Source of the DNA: Welwitschia mirabilis
Lineage: Eukaryota; Gnetophyta; Gnetopsida; Welwitschiales
Length of the DNA stretch: 64,000 nucleotides
Assembly: GCA_051453625.1 (NCBI GenBank)
Contig: JBOZIK010000001.1
Span: 269,842,347-269,906,346 of the forward strand
Reading direction: 5' to 3'
Shown one piece after another: positions 32,090 to 44,532 of the stretch. The position numbers and the translations under genes were made by a program. The notes beneath the pieces are model-generated. The model had not been told where the DNA came from. It did not search any database and was given only the letters and a program-made list of their open reading frames with translations. Position 1 is the first letter of the stretch; every line of letters starts with the position of its first letter.

Positions 32090-32101
32090 TTTTTTTTTTT
32101 T
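32090..32101 (-). other. LINE poly(A) tail
   Basis: Twelve T on the plus strand next to ggggtgga; on the minus strand, the element ends CCACCCC followed by A12. This marks the 3' end of the LINE. Confidence 0.6.
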
Positions 32102-32802
32102 GGGGTGGATTTGGGTAATAAGGGAAGAAGTTAGAGGTTCAGTTTCCTCTTCAACATTTTCTTCTTTTGGTATTTCCTCCTCCTCCATAGCTTTTTTTTC
32201 ATATTGATTCTACTCTATTTACTCTATATATGGCATGTTGTCTATGTGCATTAGGGGCATGAGAAGGACATGCTCTTCATTACGTTTTGTATACTTTAAT
32301 GAATTCCATAGTAATGACTTTTGAATAGGTCATCTTGGGATTTCTTATCAAGTTAAAATGCACACATAAATTTACATTTTTCTTTGATAAAGTAATTAAA
32401 TCAATCTTTTATGCCATACTTTATAGTTTTGAAGGGAGTAATGGATAGAGTTAGAAAGAAAGAAAGGAAGATTCATTTAAAACTCTCCCATCATGATAGT
32501 AAGAAAATGGAAGTGCAGTTCATTAATCTTATCAAAGTAGCCCTCCAAAGTGAAGTATTTCATGATTAAATAGCTTAAGAATCAAATGGCCTTAATAAGT
32601 CCTTCTTACTATATCTTCTACCTCTCTTTTTAAGGTTTTTGTCAATTAATCTTTCAAAGTTAAAAATAATAAAAGCCTCTAGGGCTCTTCTTTTCAATCC
32701 TATTCCTTATAGACCTATGCAAATGGCATCACTAAGAAATGAAATATCAATAAAAATGATAGTATTACCTATTCAAAAGGATCTGTTTTTCTAGTTTCTA
32801 AA
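32102..32802 (-). pseudogene. LINE RT C-terminal segment, second copy
   Basis: Shares blocks with 33463-33620: cattaatcttatcaaagtag at 32521 and 33463, ggcatcactaa at about 32723 and 33530, and a run ending tagtttctaaa/cagtttctaaa. The minus strand reads KYFTLEGYFDKINELHFHF, where L1 RT has the 'FE..SGL.IN..KS' segment after the YADD box. Copy 1 has an extra 120 or so bases (about 32590-32715). Below this comes the thumb and tail region without clear motifs. Confidence 0.5.
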
Positions 32803-33462
32803 NNNNNNNNNNNNNNNNNNNNNNNNNNNNNNNNNNNNNNNNNNNNNNNNNNNNNNNNNNNNNNNNNNNNNNNNNNNNNNNNNNNNNNNNNNNNNNNNNN
32901 NNNNNNNNNNNNNNNNNNNNNNNNNNNNNNNNNNNNNNNNNNNNNNNNNNNNNNNNNNNNNNNNNNNNNNNNNNNNNNNNNNNNNNNNNNNNNNNNNNNN
33001 NNNNNNNNNNNNNNNNNNNNNNNNNNNNNNNNNNNNNNNNNNNNNNNNNNNNNNNNNNNNNNNNNNNNNNNNNNNNNNNNNNNNNNNNNNNNNNNNNNNN
33101 NNNNNNNNNNNNNNNNNNNNNNNNNNNNNNNNNNNNNNNNNNNNNNNNNNNNNNNNNNNNNNNNNNNNNNNNNNNNNNNNNNNNNNNNNNNNNNNNNNNN
33201 NNNNNNNNNNNNNNNNNNNNNNNNNNNNNNNNNNNNNNNNNNNNNNNNNNNNNNNNNNNNNNNNNNNNNNNNNNNNNNNNNNNNNNNNNNNNNNNNNNNN
33301 NNNNNNNNNNNNNNNNNNNNNNNNNNNNNNNNNNNNNNNNNNNNNNNNNNNNNNNNNNNNNNNNNNNNNNNNNNNNNNNNNNNNNNNNNNNNNNNNNNNN
33401 NNNNNNNNNNNNNNNNNNNNNNNNNNNNNNNNNNNNNNNNNNNNNNNNNNNNNNNNNNNNNN
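32803..33462. other. Assembly gap (660 N) inside LINE
   Basis: Flanked by two diverged copies of the same RT segment, so it may join two different LINE copies. Confidence 0.95.
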
Positions 33463-35720
33463 CATTAATCTTATCAAAGTAGCCTTCTAAGATGAAATAC
33501 TTCATAATTAGAGCAGCTCAAGAATCAAAGGGCATCACTAATGGAAGGTATATCAATGTAGATGGTAATGTTATCTATATGTGTAGATCTCTTATTACAG
33601 TTTCTAAAAACCTATTTAGAGAGATCAAGATTATGTCCTTTAGGGGTAAGAACATAAGAATTACATATAGCTACTTGAAAGGCCTCCCACATTTACTCAT
33701 GATATAATAGTATATCATGCTTGACGGGTTTAGTTCTCAAAGCCTTTCCCATGTCTTTGGGTGCATTGCTGTCATAGTGGATGAATGGGCATAGTTTAGA
33801 CACTTCTTTCTAGTGCATGTTAGATGCTCTTTGCTATGCATTATCCTATAAATCGAATGTTATTCTATTTGTAGGGTTTAGGCTAACATGATTTTTATAG
33901 AAATAGACTTGATCTAGTTCCTTAGTCTATCTAATAATTTTGGATTTCAACTTTGGGATGGATAATTTTACTCATTAAAGAATAATGTTGCATCCATGCT
34001 TCCATAAGAGCTAATTACCACTAATCATGAAGGCATTTTTCTTGAAATATATAAAGGTATCCAAGCTAACATGAGAAGGAGGAGAAATATTTAGCCCCTT
34101 CTAGAGATCTTTTGTAATAGAACATTAAATAAAAAGATGATTTTGAGATTCATTATCTTATACCACCAAAATATTTTAGTTTTCTCTGGGATATTTAGCT
34201 TCTACAATTTCTTCCATCTAGGATTATACTTAACTCAAACAAATTATGATAAAGAAGAAATATGCTAATCTTGCCATTGTGGATAGGAAAGTTTGATTTT
34301 CATAAACCTAAGGCCAAACCTATCTAGTGAAATGGATCATGCGATTTAAAAAAGTAGAATACCTTATTTTATCAACATAATCTTCTTTGAGGAATTTGAC
34401 TTATAAAATATTATTAACAAATAGAAATCTATAGTAACACTTAGCAAGAATACATTTACTTATATCCATTTTTTTTAATGCCTAGACCACTTACTTTCTT
34501 TGGCATGATGATTTGATTAAGGTTTAGAAGGTGAATCCTCTATGGGACTTACCACTCAACCAAATGAAATCTCAAATAATGTTATCTATCATGTTGGTAT
34601 ACTTGTTAGTTATAGGAAAGTAGCTAGTGGGATAAATAGTCATACTTACTGAGTAAGATTTGGCAAGAAGAAATTTTGTTGTGCTTGATAAAAATTTGTT
34701 TTCTTATCTTGTTAACCAAGCTATAATTTTCCTCATTAAAAATGCCAAATATTATTAGTAATGTGATTTAAATCAAAAGAAAGACTAAGATAGGCATCAA
34801 AAAACATTCCTTTCAATCACTAAAAAACCTAAGACATATATGTCTTTCTTGTTTAAAGAGTATTGATGAGGAGGAGTTTTGATTTATGCTAATTTATTAT
34901 AAGACCTGAGAAATCATGGAACTTATTTCATAAATTGTGAGTGTGCTTGCCATAGGAAGGCTAGAGTTTAAAAAGAAAGGATGTCATCTATGAAATGAAG
35001 GATGGGATATGAAGGAGCTAGCTTAATGGTAGAAATCTAGTTTTGGTTTTGAATGAAGAAACATGCTAAGGAGTCCATTACTAGAGAAAAAGATAAGCAG
35101 AAAGGGGGTCTTCTTGACATAGGCCAATTCTATACTAAAATTGGCCATATCTCTTTCCATTAACCATGACAAATAAGGTTGGCATTAAGATACGGAAGTG
35201 AATGAAATGTCTGAGGGGCAAAGGTACACTGCATTCCTGTAATACATAGCCTATTGTTTCCCACTAGATTGTATCATATGCTTTAGCTATATCAAACTTA
35301 AAATATCTTCTTTAATGCAGATGAAGGATTTTATTAGAAAGGATTATGTTATTATGGATAACTCTTTCTAAAACAAAACTAGATTGGGATGAGAGGACCA
35401 TATCTAGAAGAAGCACTTTAAACTTATCTACAATAATATTAATGCAAAGCTTATAGAAACTATTATAAAAACTAATTTATCTATACTATTGAGGACTTTC
35501 TATGTTTTCTAATTTAGGAATAATAATTAGAAGAGTGTCATTAAAAGATTTATAGAAAGTACCTGTCTTGAATATTTTTTGAATTACATCACAAACATCA
35601 ACTTTGATAGTATTCTAAAAAATCTGATAGAATGCTATAATGAAGCCATTAGGACCTAATACCTTATTCTTTTCCATGGATTGGATGCTGTTCCAAATTT
35701 TTTTACTCTATGAATCTTTA
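33463..35720 (-). pseudogene. LINE reverse transcriptase remnant
   Basis: Minus-strand reading with stops: KVLGPNGFIIAFYQIF, FKTGTFYKSFNDTLLIIIPK, VDKFKVLLLDMVLSSQSSFV, then FDIAKAYDTI at 35261-35297 (the 'F-(K/D)-(L/I)-(D/E)-K-A-Y-D' box), and LCQEDPLSAYLF at about 35091-35127 (family 'GLRQGDPLSP-LF'). A YADD-like region lies near 33530-33560 in broken frame. Family function: target-primed reverse transcription. Several stops make it inactive. Confidence 0.75.
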
Positions 35721-36900
35721 CCTAAAATTACATTTTTGTTCTACAATGATAGAAGGATCAACTATAACATTTTTAAGAACCACTAGTCTTTCTATAAACA
35801 AATTTTAAAAATATTTAATAAAGGAATTAGTAATCTAAGAATTATACTTACAGTGCATTACAGATGTACTCCACTAATTAGTATTTTTATATCTATGTCT
35901 ATTTACTATCTAGAAGAAGAATTTTGTGTTCTGATTCCCTTATTTAAGCTCTTAGATTCTAGATTACTATTTTTAGTAACTTTATTCATTATAAGATATA
36001 TCATGAATTTGAGAGATAAGATTCTTTTTAAAATTTGAATTAGAACTAATGGTTTCATTTTTCTTTTAGAAATGCTTAACTCCTTTATTAATTAATTCTT
36101 AGTGCTTCTAAAGGAATTATTTAATCATTTCTTTCAAATAATTGAGTAATGCCTTAAAATTTTAAGCTTTTAAAATAATATATAAGTAGCATTACCTTTC
36201 AATAGAGTGTTCCAAATATGATTGATCAATTCAATGTAGTTTGGATCTTTTAACTAAGAGTTCTTGAAATGAAAGAAAGAATTTTTTTGAGAGGAGTTCA
36301 TCATGAGGATTATAGGCCTATGATTGAAAAAGAATCTATCTTTTACGTTGAGAGAGAAATGCTTATTAGAGTTTTTAATTAAACACGTATTAATTCTTAA
36401 CATAACAAGATTTTCTCCTTTTTTGAGATTACTTCAAGTATAGAAAGCATCATAAAGATCAAGATTTCTAAGGATATGCTTATTAATAAAATTGGAGAAA
36501 ATATTAATAGTGGAGAAATTAGAAATGTTACTAAGCTTCTCATAAGAACTAAGGATTTAATTGAAGTCACCCATAATGATATCTAGAGAATCTAACATGA
36601 TGTGCTGAAGGCATTAGAGTCTTTGATTAGATTCCTAGGACCTATAATAGTTGGTGATTTTTCTCTTTTGATTATTAAAAATCTAATCTATAGTAAGATG
36701 ATTGTTACTCTTGCTAATAGTAGATATGTTACCATGCNNNNNNNNNNNNNNNNNNNNNNNNNNNNNNNNNNNNNNNNNNNNNNNNNNNNNNNNNNNNNNN
36801 NNNNNNNNNNNNNNNNNNNNNNNNNNNNNNNNNNNNNNNNNNNNNNNNNNNNNNNNNAATAGTTTTTAAAGAATTAAGCTTCATTTTTTGAAGAAGATAC
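35721..36900 (-). pseudogene. LINE endonuclease remnant
   Basis: Minus strand reads IIMGDFN (36558-36578), then past a stop ILSSYEKLSNISNFSTINIF, IFSNFINKHILRNLDLYDAF and FNHRPII near 36320. This is the apurinic-type endonuclease pattern 'GDFN.IL...EK' and 'SDH.P(I/L)', the latter with Asp read as Asn. It would nick target DNA. A 120-N gap (36738-36857) removes the N-terminal part. The 121-residue plus-strand frame at 36933 is a shadow. Confidence 0.65.
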
Positions 36901-38200
36901 ATAAAAACTAAAAAGTCCCTTAATAAATAAAGGTGAAAATTTTTTTGGCCATTCCCAAGGTCTCTGCAATTCTAGGAATAAAAAGGAGAGTTAGGATTAC
37001 TCACCACCTCGGATTTCCTTCTTTGTCTTTTTTTAATATTTTCTTTTGGATATTCATTCTTATCCTTCTGTTTATCTGTCATAGTTTTCCATTTTTATTA
37101 TTTACTAGTGTGTCCATCATGTGCTCATCAATGCTATTTCCACTATCTTTAAGTTTTTATTCTTGTCCCATGTTCACCTATGACTGTTGCTATGAATTAA
37201 ATGTTGGATTTGAGACTAATGTGTTATGGATGTGCTCTGTACCTTCTTGTTTAACTTGTCATAGGCTTTTTCATTTTCTTTTTTGTCATCTATTCTAGTT
37301 CTTCTTTTGAAAGGATATCATACTTATTTGCTTATGTGATGGATTTATTGTTTGAGATTGAAGCTAGTTTCTTTATTTTATTTTTTTGACTTTTTACTAA
37401 TTAGTATTTTTAATCTTTTCATTTTTTTTTGCATTTTTTTCATTGTGTGATCATGTTCTCCATATTTTGAGCATTGTGTAGGAAGATTTTCAATTTCGAG
37501 ATAAAGACTTTTTTCTCCTACATAATATCCATAATGATTTTGTCTGCATTGAAACTATTTGGTTTTATATAAATACAAATTCTAGCCATTATCATTTTAG
37601 CCATGAAATTCATATTTCTATCGAGTTTAACAAATTCCCCTAACATATCTCCAAATTTATTAAAATAACTAGGTTGCCATATTTTTGGGTAAGGGTTTAA
37701 AATACAAATCCAAACTAGAATATTCTTAAAGATGGAGGGTTTATCAAGAGTAAAAGATGACTTTTTTATTAAAGTTTAACCTCGTTAGCTAATAAAATAA
37801 GGGCTTTCTATCAAAACATTATTTATATCATCTTTTGAATTAAAAAAAATGCAATAGCCCATCTTGAATAGAGTTTATCTTACATTTTACCAGGAATCTC
37901 TGATCACATCATAAGCATACTTTTTCTATAAAGGGTAGCCCTCTTGAGGATGGGAAATTGCCAATAAGACTATTCTTGAATTGGGCCTCCAAATGCTTTA
38001 AGTAGTTCATTAGGAATTTTAGCATTGAAGATTCCATAATTACATTTGAAGCCAAAATCCAAGTTGAAAAAACTTTGATAGTTTTTTTCCCCTACCGAAA
38101 TCACATAAGATTTCATATCAGAGGATTCTGCTACCATTGAAAAGCTAGATGTCAAATGAGCTTCCACTACCTTGAACACCTCATATCCACTTGAGTCCAT
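36901..38200 (-). pseudogene. LINE ORF1, zinc-knuckle protein remnant
   Basis: The start region is open for 76 codons from ATG at 38200 (MDSSGYEVFKVVEAHLTSSF, then NYGIFNAKIPNELLKAFGG). After a shift come KPLPKNMAT and IYIKPNSFNADKIIMDIM, and at about 37450-37500 LEIENLPTQCSKYGEHDHTM, a zinc knuckle (C-x2-C-x4-H) in which the second Cys reads Tyr. This is the DUF4283-plus-zinc-knuckle ORF1 of plant L1 elements, an RNA-binding protein. Below about 37430 the reading fades. Confidence 0.6.
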
Positions 38201-38520
38201 CCTTTTAGGTTTTTAGGGTTTATTCTTTATTAATTAAAAAAACCTTTCCTCAAGAGTAGAAAAACCGATGTAATATCTAAGTGTATTCTACTACACCGTT
38301 TTGGGCTTTCATAGTAAAATGCACCACCGAGAAGTTCAACATGCCACACCAAAAATCTCCTAAACACGAGCTCCAAAGATCACTAATGGGGAAAAAATCT
38401 TAGTATGAGGCAATAACAAAAGAGAGAGAATACACTAATGTGTTGAATACGTGCTATAAATGCCATTTGCATTGCCATAATAGCTCTTGCCACACTCCCT
38501 AAAGCAAAATTCTAGCTTTG
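38201..38520 (-). other. LINE 5' untranslated region
   Basis: Less AT-rich than its surroundings, with several CpG (accgttttggg, accgagaag, cacgagctcc) and no frame. Immediately upstream of the ORF1 ATG. Its outer end is not sharply defined. Confidence 0.4.
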
Positions 38521-40514
38521 TATTTCCTTTACTCTGATCTTATTAATTATTAATTTTTGATTAAATGTCTTCTTAGAGCCTAAAAACTTTATAAGAAAAA
38601 TTATTAAATATATTTATATAGGTAATTATAATATATAATATAAGCTTTTATCAGTAACCTTAAGTTAATTGCTTAGGAATAATATTGTATTAGAAGAAAT
38701 ACCTATTTTACCTTTTTCTTTTATCTTACATTAAATATACATGTTTATAAGTGTTTCAACCTTAGTAGTTTAAGTAACATGAATAGTCCTTGATTTATTA
38801 ATTATTTTCATTAATTATAATATATTCATATAAGTATTGGATAAAGAATTCTGTCTTAATAACTATGCTTAAGCTATACTTCCTTTTGTTTATCTTCATT
38901 GCACATAACCTTGAAGATTGTCATATGAGCATGAAAGAATGATTTTATCATTGGCACAGCTTTAGGTATGAATTAGTTTTTTTAATACCATTATTAGAAT
39001 GTAATTTGATACATTTAAATATTAATATTATTATTCAAAAAAAAAGAATATTTTTTTAGTTAGACTTTTATTACAGTAACATTGAATATAAAGATGTTAT
39101 AGTATGCTTGTTTTCTCTTTTGTATAATTGTTTCTATAAAATAAACCAAGTGAAGATTAGAATTATTATAACTAGATAAATAATTCATGAACTATCCACA
39201 TTAGTTATAATTATATGTATGCATTTATGTGGTGTATTCATCAAATGGGACTAAATAAAGATAATCTCAATAATGATCATTCTCGTACTTAGATTTCATC
39301 ACTATAGTAGGTTGTATTATTTTATTTATTTGATTATCACTCTTCTGTCCTAGTCATGTATGAACTTACTTTGACTTAATATTCTAAGCCCTTTGTATCA
39401 AGGGGTTATGTTAAACCATCCAAAGTTGTTTCAAGGAATTAGTAATCATTTATAAGCATGTATCCACCTCATGTATTACCTGTCATCTATATTGGAGGTA
39501 TATCAAGATGAAGGATAAGCCTATGGAGTTTAACTTAGCTAAGTTTGTATAGACCTAACTCACACCTGGAGGGTGACTAGTTGTGAAGTTGGAATAACAT
39601 TAATGACAGTTACAATCTCTTATTATATTGATTGAGTATTATTCTTAAACCTATCTATGTATGTTCTATAATAAGTTTATATTTCCTCAACTATATATGA
39701 GATTTCTCACTATGTGACAAAAAATTAGGAGAAAAAATAGATAACATAGCCTTATGACATTACTATTTTCTATAAACTAAAATAACCTAGAAATTAATTA
39801 TAAGTAAATTATCATAATAATATGATTTTTTTCCTTAGAATATAAAAATGATAATAAAGGAATAAGTAAAATTTAATCCTAGGTTCTATTATGTCTAGTG
39901 GTTAATCATATTAAAGGAGGAAGTAAGTAAGGAAAGAAAAAAAAAATAGTACTTAATTATAGTATGAAAAGTTAGGATGTTATAAAATAGTTAAAGAAAA
40001 GTTATGATAATTGAGTATAAACCTCCATCTTCTTCTTCTTCTATGAATAAATGTATAAACGCATTTGTTATTTCCTCTTTACAAGCTATAGCTATACTCC
40101 ATTTGTTTCCTTTCCTTCTTTCTATTAATTTAATTTTGGAACTAAAATATTATACATGTTATAAGATACTATTTTTAAATGTACAAAATAGCTTCTAATA
40201 TCTTTGCTAAAATTATAAGACTTTTTTCCCTATCTAATTTAAAAAGTTTTATTATTTTTCAAAACTTCTTAACTAATATTAGTGCATTTGTACTTAGATT
40301 ATAAAATGTTGATACTTCTATATTAATAGCTACATTAGCCTATCCTCATCTTATTTTTGAATGGAATTTTCTATATTTTGGAGTTATCCTTTTGAAGAAA
40401 GAGAGGAAATAAAGAATGGTTAAAATCCACTCAAACCCATCATTGGTATCTATTCTTCCTATGGTCATTCATTTTTGTTTTCTCTCTATAAGTTTATATA
40501 ATTTTTTAAATATT
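38521..40514. other. Unassigned AT-rich DNA
   Basis: Nothing recognised on either strand. Short polyA/T runs, no LTR pair, no domain. The 64-residue frame at 40004-40198 looks like chance. Confidence 0.5.
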
Positions 40515-41321
40515 TTAAAACTTAGCCTAAGAATTATTTAATATTTTAATAAAAAATAAATAATATAGTATAAATTAATTTATTATATGATAAAATATTT
40601 ATGCTAATAAAAACTTTATCTTGATGTTATTTCTTAAAAATTATTGATAAATACATCATCTTGATTAATTACATAAAAAAGTTGTAATTACATTCAATTG
40701 TTCCATGCTCTTAAAATTTTAGTCTTTCATTCTTAATGGATTATTTGAGTTAGTAGTAATGATTATTTTAGAATTTAAAAAGGTTATATTACCATATGAC
40801 TAACTTATCCTCTTTTAACTTATTTTGAAAATGCCAACTACCTTTAATCTTATAATTTATATAAGTTTCTTTTTTTCGTGATTATTATTATTAGTAAAAT
40901 AAATATTTAGCATGATGAGAAATTATTATTATAATAAAATATTAAATGCACTCAATGGTAAAATAGAGTAATGATTAGGTGTTATAAAATCTTTACCATC
41001 TTCTTTTTCAAGATAGTATCTCTTCATATCCTTATGTATCTTCATATTCCTACATCCTCTTGTTATATGTAAGACTTTCTTCTCCTTTTATTTATATATT
41101 TTTAAAAAATCATTTATTATCAGATCTTAAAAACTTCAAAACTTTAAGCTTTTAAAGCATTGAAGTCTTGAAATTATTAAAGTATTATAAAGATTACAAA
41201 GTCGTACAGTTAATTTTAGATATGGTCCCAATTAATTCTTAAATCTTTATATGGTCCTTTATTTTTGCATCTTTGCTTTGTTCCTCATTTTTGCATCCTT
41301 TTAAGGCTTAATTAGGTTTTT

Positions 41322-41421
41322 NNNNNNNNNNNNNNNNNNNNNNNNNNNNNNNNNNNNNNNNNNNNNNNNNNNNNNNNNNNNNNNNNNNNNNNNNNNNNNN
41401 NNNNNNNNNNNNNNNNNNNNN
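41322..41421. other. Assembly gap (100 N), probably near zero length
   Basis: Flanks aattaggttttt and tttcttaataaaat correspond to aattatgtgcttgtttcttaataaaat in the 3' LTR (about 54510-54537), leaving almost nothing to fill. Confidence 0.9.
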
Positions 41422-41649
41422 TTTCTTAATAAAATATTACTTTCTTAATAAATTATATAATTTTTCATTATATTCCTAGTTTATGAACATCAATTTCTAT
41501 CACTTTCTTGATAAATCTTTTGGAAGTTTAAGTGTGATTGAAATACAAATTTTATTCTTATTGAAAATTTACATCTTGATGTCATATCTTAATCTTGACT
41601 CTTCTTATGGTATCTTGTAATCTTTAGATCTTATTAAAATGAAAATTCC

Positions 41650-41882
41650 ATAGATTATCGAACAAGGTAGTGAAATGTACAAACTCACAGATCGTTAAAT
41701 GAGGTAGTGGGATTGATAGATCCATAGATTACTAAATGAGGTAGAGGGATCGATAGATCCATAGATTACCAAATGAGGTATTAGATCCCATAGATCATGG
41801 AATGGGGTAGTTGAGTATGAGAAATCCATCAATCATGGAATGAAGTAGTAGATCCCATAGATCACCAAATGAGGTAATGGAG
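41650..41882 (+). repeat. Tandem repeat 'catagatcaccaaatgaggtag' in 5' LTR
   Basis: Six or so units of about 35-45 bases built on 'atagat-yaccraatgaggtagtgg', alternating with 'gatcgatagatcc'. The same array lies in the 3' LTR at 54747-54984, so it is part of the family LTR. Confidence 0.75.
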
Positions 41883-42940
41883 GAAAAGAAAAATATAAAA
41901 GAAAAATTTATTAAAAATTGGTTATTATCATTTCATTTCCATATGTTCGTTGCTTATATTCTTGATCTTGTATTATCTATCTTGTGACTGGAAATCCTTC
42001 ACCTTTATTGTTGCCTTATCTAGGCCATACTAGAAGCTATAAAGATTTCACAATTCTACTTCATATTCTTATGTTAAACAATTGAAAAAATTGGAGCTTC
42101 TGAAAAACTAATTAATTACCAAGGAGGGAATGATGAAGTAGAAATTATTTGTTTTTTATTTTTGTTGTGAATCTATATTTGAAATGTTACACTTATAAAT
42201 CTTATCATGGATTTTGAATTCCTTAGGTGTTGTAATTATTTTATGATCTTAGAATATCTTAATACTTGAAATATATATATATTGTGGTGTATTTAAAATT
42301 TTGATGACGTATATCCTTATTAAATAATATTGCAATAGAAAATATGATAATCTATTCTCATGAAATTATTGCAAATTTCTTGAAAACTTTTCATATTCTA
42401 ATTATAGAGTATTAAATTTATATCTTTAAATATAACTTATTTTTACTCACTAGAATAATAAATATGGAACTTGTCATGGACAATTTAAATGCTTATTTTC
42501 ATATGCAAAAATGGTTAAAAATGTAACTATTGGATGGTATTTTTGTAAATATAAGTCTCATTCATATCCTATAGGATAAAACTTAGATGTATATAGTAAA
42601 AAATGCACTTCATTTCATCATTTTTAGATGTTTTGAGTCATAGTTTCAAATTTCTATTTTCTTATGTAAAAATGGCTTAAATATAACTTTTTGATGGTTT
42701 TTTCATAAATCATAGCTTAATCTATATCTTATAGGATAAAACTTGGATGTTACCAGTAAAAAATGCATTATGTTTTATCAATTTTTAGACATTTTAAATT
42801 GTTATTATTATTTGATACACTAGCAACATAAAATAGTCTAGATAGCTTAAGTAATTATTTAATGATTTAATTAAATTTAATCTTACATAATTATTTCATA
42901 GCAATCTTTTGAAGTTGTTAGTTTATAAAAGGTGGTACTT

Positions 42941-43049
42941 ACATTTTGGTATTAGAGTAAGTTTAAAGTTTTTAACAGTAGATATTTGGACCTTACATTT
43001 TGTTATTAGAATAAGTAAATGTTTTTGACTATAGATTTTTAGTCTTACA
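42941..43049 (+). repeat. Two extra primer-site-like units in the LTR 3' end
   Basis: cttacattttggtattagag (from 42938) and cttacattttgttattagaa (from 42992), followed by cttacactttggtatcagag at 43044, where the true site lies. Spacing is 54 and 52 bases. The 3' LTR has the first two units (56061, 56111) but ends where the third would start, which shows that two units belong to the LTR itself. Confidence 0.8.
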
Positions 43050-43052
43050 CTT

Positions 43053-43065
43053 TGGTATCAGAGCC
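43053..43065 (+). promoter_or_regulatory. Primer-binding site, initiator-Met type
   Basis: tggtatcagagcc, exact match to the family site, three bases after the LTR end. Confidence 0.85.
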
Positions 43066-43169
43066 TAGGTTACAATTTCATAAAGCATAAATACAAGTAA
43101 AGTTGTTGTAATTTTTAACATAAGAACCTACATTTATAATGTGTATAGTTTCATTTCCATAGGATTAAT

Positions 43170-44116
43170 ATGGCCCCATCAAGAGTGGTAAATTAACCAA
43201 CTAAAGTTATAACATTATTAAATGTAGTTAACAACTTATTAGGTGAGCTTCAAAAATAAAGCAATGGAACCAAAGATGGAGACTCTCTGAGAAAAATGAT
43301 GATGGAATTTAAGAGAATTAATCCTTTAACTTTTGAAGATGTTGATAATGTAGTAGATATAAAAGCATGGTTTATTTCTTCACAAAGGAAATTAGAATTG
43401 TTTAATTTTACTATAGAATAAAAGGCAATATTAGCAAGTCATCAACTTGTTAAATAAAAATTCTTATGGTGGAATGCAAAAAGACTTTGAGCATTATTTA
43501 TGATGCCCATAACATGGGAAGAATTTGAAAAATGATTTAGAAATAGATAAATCTTATAATTTTTTAAAAATGCAAAGACTAATGAATTCTATAATCTTAG
43601 ATAGGGTTTTATGATAATAGTCCACTATGAGCATAAATTCATGGAACTTTTGAGATATGTTCCTAAATTAGTAGGTAGTAAAGAAGNNNNNNNNNNATCA
43701 ATTCAAACTATTTCAACTGAATTCCATTATAGAGGCCTTAGAGAAGTCTAGAATTAGTAAGGAATCATGGACCATGAATAGAATCTTAGATAGAAAAGAA
43801 GAATATATCAAGATAATAGAAGAATACAATCATTAAATTGGGATATAAGTATGATTAGAGGAATAGGTAAATTAAATATGGCCATATTAATACTAGGAAA
43901 ATACATCAACCATAAGAAATAATGTAGACTCAACCAACTAGAGGAAGAGGTGGATTTGTAGGACCACAAAGAAATGATTAATTTTTTTAAGAATGAAACT
44001 AATAACTTTAGGAACATGGGGTGTTTTTTATGTTAGGAGCTCATTATGTTAGGAATTACCCTGAAGTAAGAAATAGGAAGCAACTATAATAAATGTTAGA
44101 AAGCTATATGCCTTAG
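43170..44116 (+). pseudogene. Chromovirus gag, broken
   Basis: Starts ATG at 43170: MAPSRVVN, then past a stop a stretch with NNLLGELQ, FKRINPLTFEDVDNVVDIKA, WFISSQRKLELFNFTIE, LASHQLVK and ITWEEFEK, the gag pattern of chromoviruses. A zinc knuckle remnant FFMLGAHYVRNYPE lies at about 44025-44070, with both first Cys positions changed. A 10-N gap lies at 43687-43696. The frame is cut at 44116 by the nested LTR. Homologous gag start at 20051-19800 on the minus strand. Confidence 0.75.
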
Positions 44117-44532
44117 TGTAATGTTCTAGTTTATCATTTTAAGATCATTTCTTTATAAATAAGAACATGTAATTATTATTCCAGGATTAATAAGAATAAC
44201 AAGAAATAAATTTAGAAAAGGTGGTTTTTATTTTTTATTATAATGTATTACATTCCTTATCATTAGCCAACAACCTTGAACTAATGGTCAGAGATGAAGG
44301 CATAGACTGTAACCTGAGTCCCTCTCCTTGGTTCCTTGGGAATCAGCTAACATTGTCATCAATTATATCCACATAATTTATCCACCTACACCTAATATAA
44401 TAGGCTTAAATAGTAGAATATAAGAATACAATTTTACATATTTGGATCGTACCCATTCATAATAACTCATTAATAATGCTCATTTAGTGTCTTAACATAC
44501 TTCATTACAAATCCTGAATTTGGAATATTACA
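44117..44532 (-). repeat. 3' LTR of nested element
   Basis: Plus-strand start tgtaatgttctag, end ...gaatttggaatattaca. Pairs with 50143-50540 (shared words cctgagtcccc, ggattaataagaataa, catatttg). A polypurine tract directly follows inside. Confidence 0.85.

Larger units (their letters stand above)
32090..38520 (-). mobile_element. L1-type LINE (non-LTR retrotransposon)
   Basis: On the minus strand: 5' untranslated region, ORF1 from 38200, endonuclease near 36570, RT near 35100-35700, second partial RT segment, and a 12-base poly(A) tail at 32101-32090. Order and motifs are those of plant L1 elements. It carries two N gaps and probably a chimeric 3' part. The 5' end is estimated from where the 5' leader stops looking distinct; no target duplication was identified. 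Confidence 0.75.
40515..43049 (+). repeat. Chromovirus 5' LTR (about 2.43 kb without N)
   Basis: Matches 53685-56163 throughout. The start is set where similarity between the two begins (tttaaaacttagc) and is approximate; the end is ...tagtcttaca before the primer site. It includes a minisatellite (41650-41882) and the primer-site-like tandem units (42941-43049). A 100-N gap at 41322-41421 has only a few bases as counterpart in the 3' LTR. Confidence 0.75.

Noticed and set aside
36933-37298. 121-residue plus-strand frame with hydrophobic stretches
   Set aside because: Antisense shadow of LINE ORF1/endonuclease; hydrophobic look comes from T-rich codons.
38521-40514. Host gene between LINE and chromovirus
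   Set aside because: No frame with protein-like composition, no exon-like pattern, no promoter.
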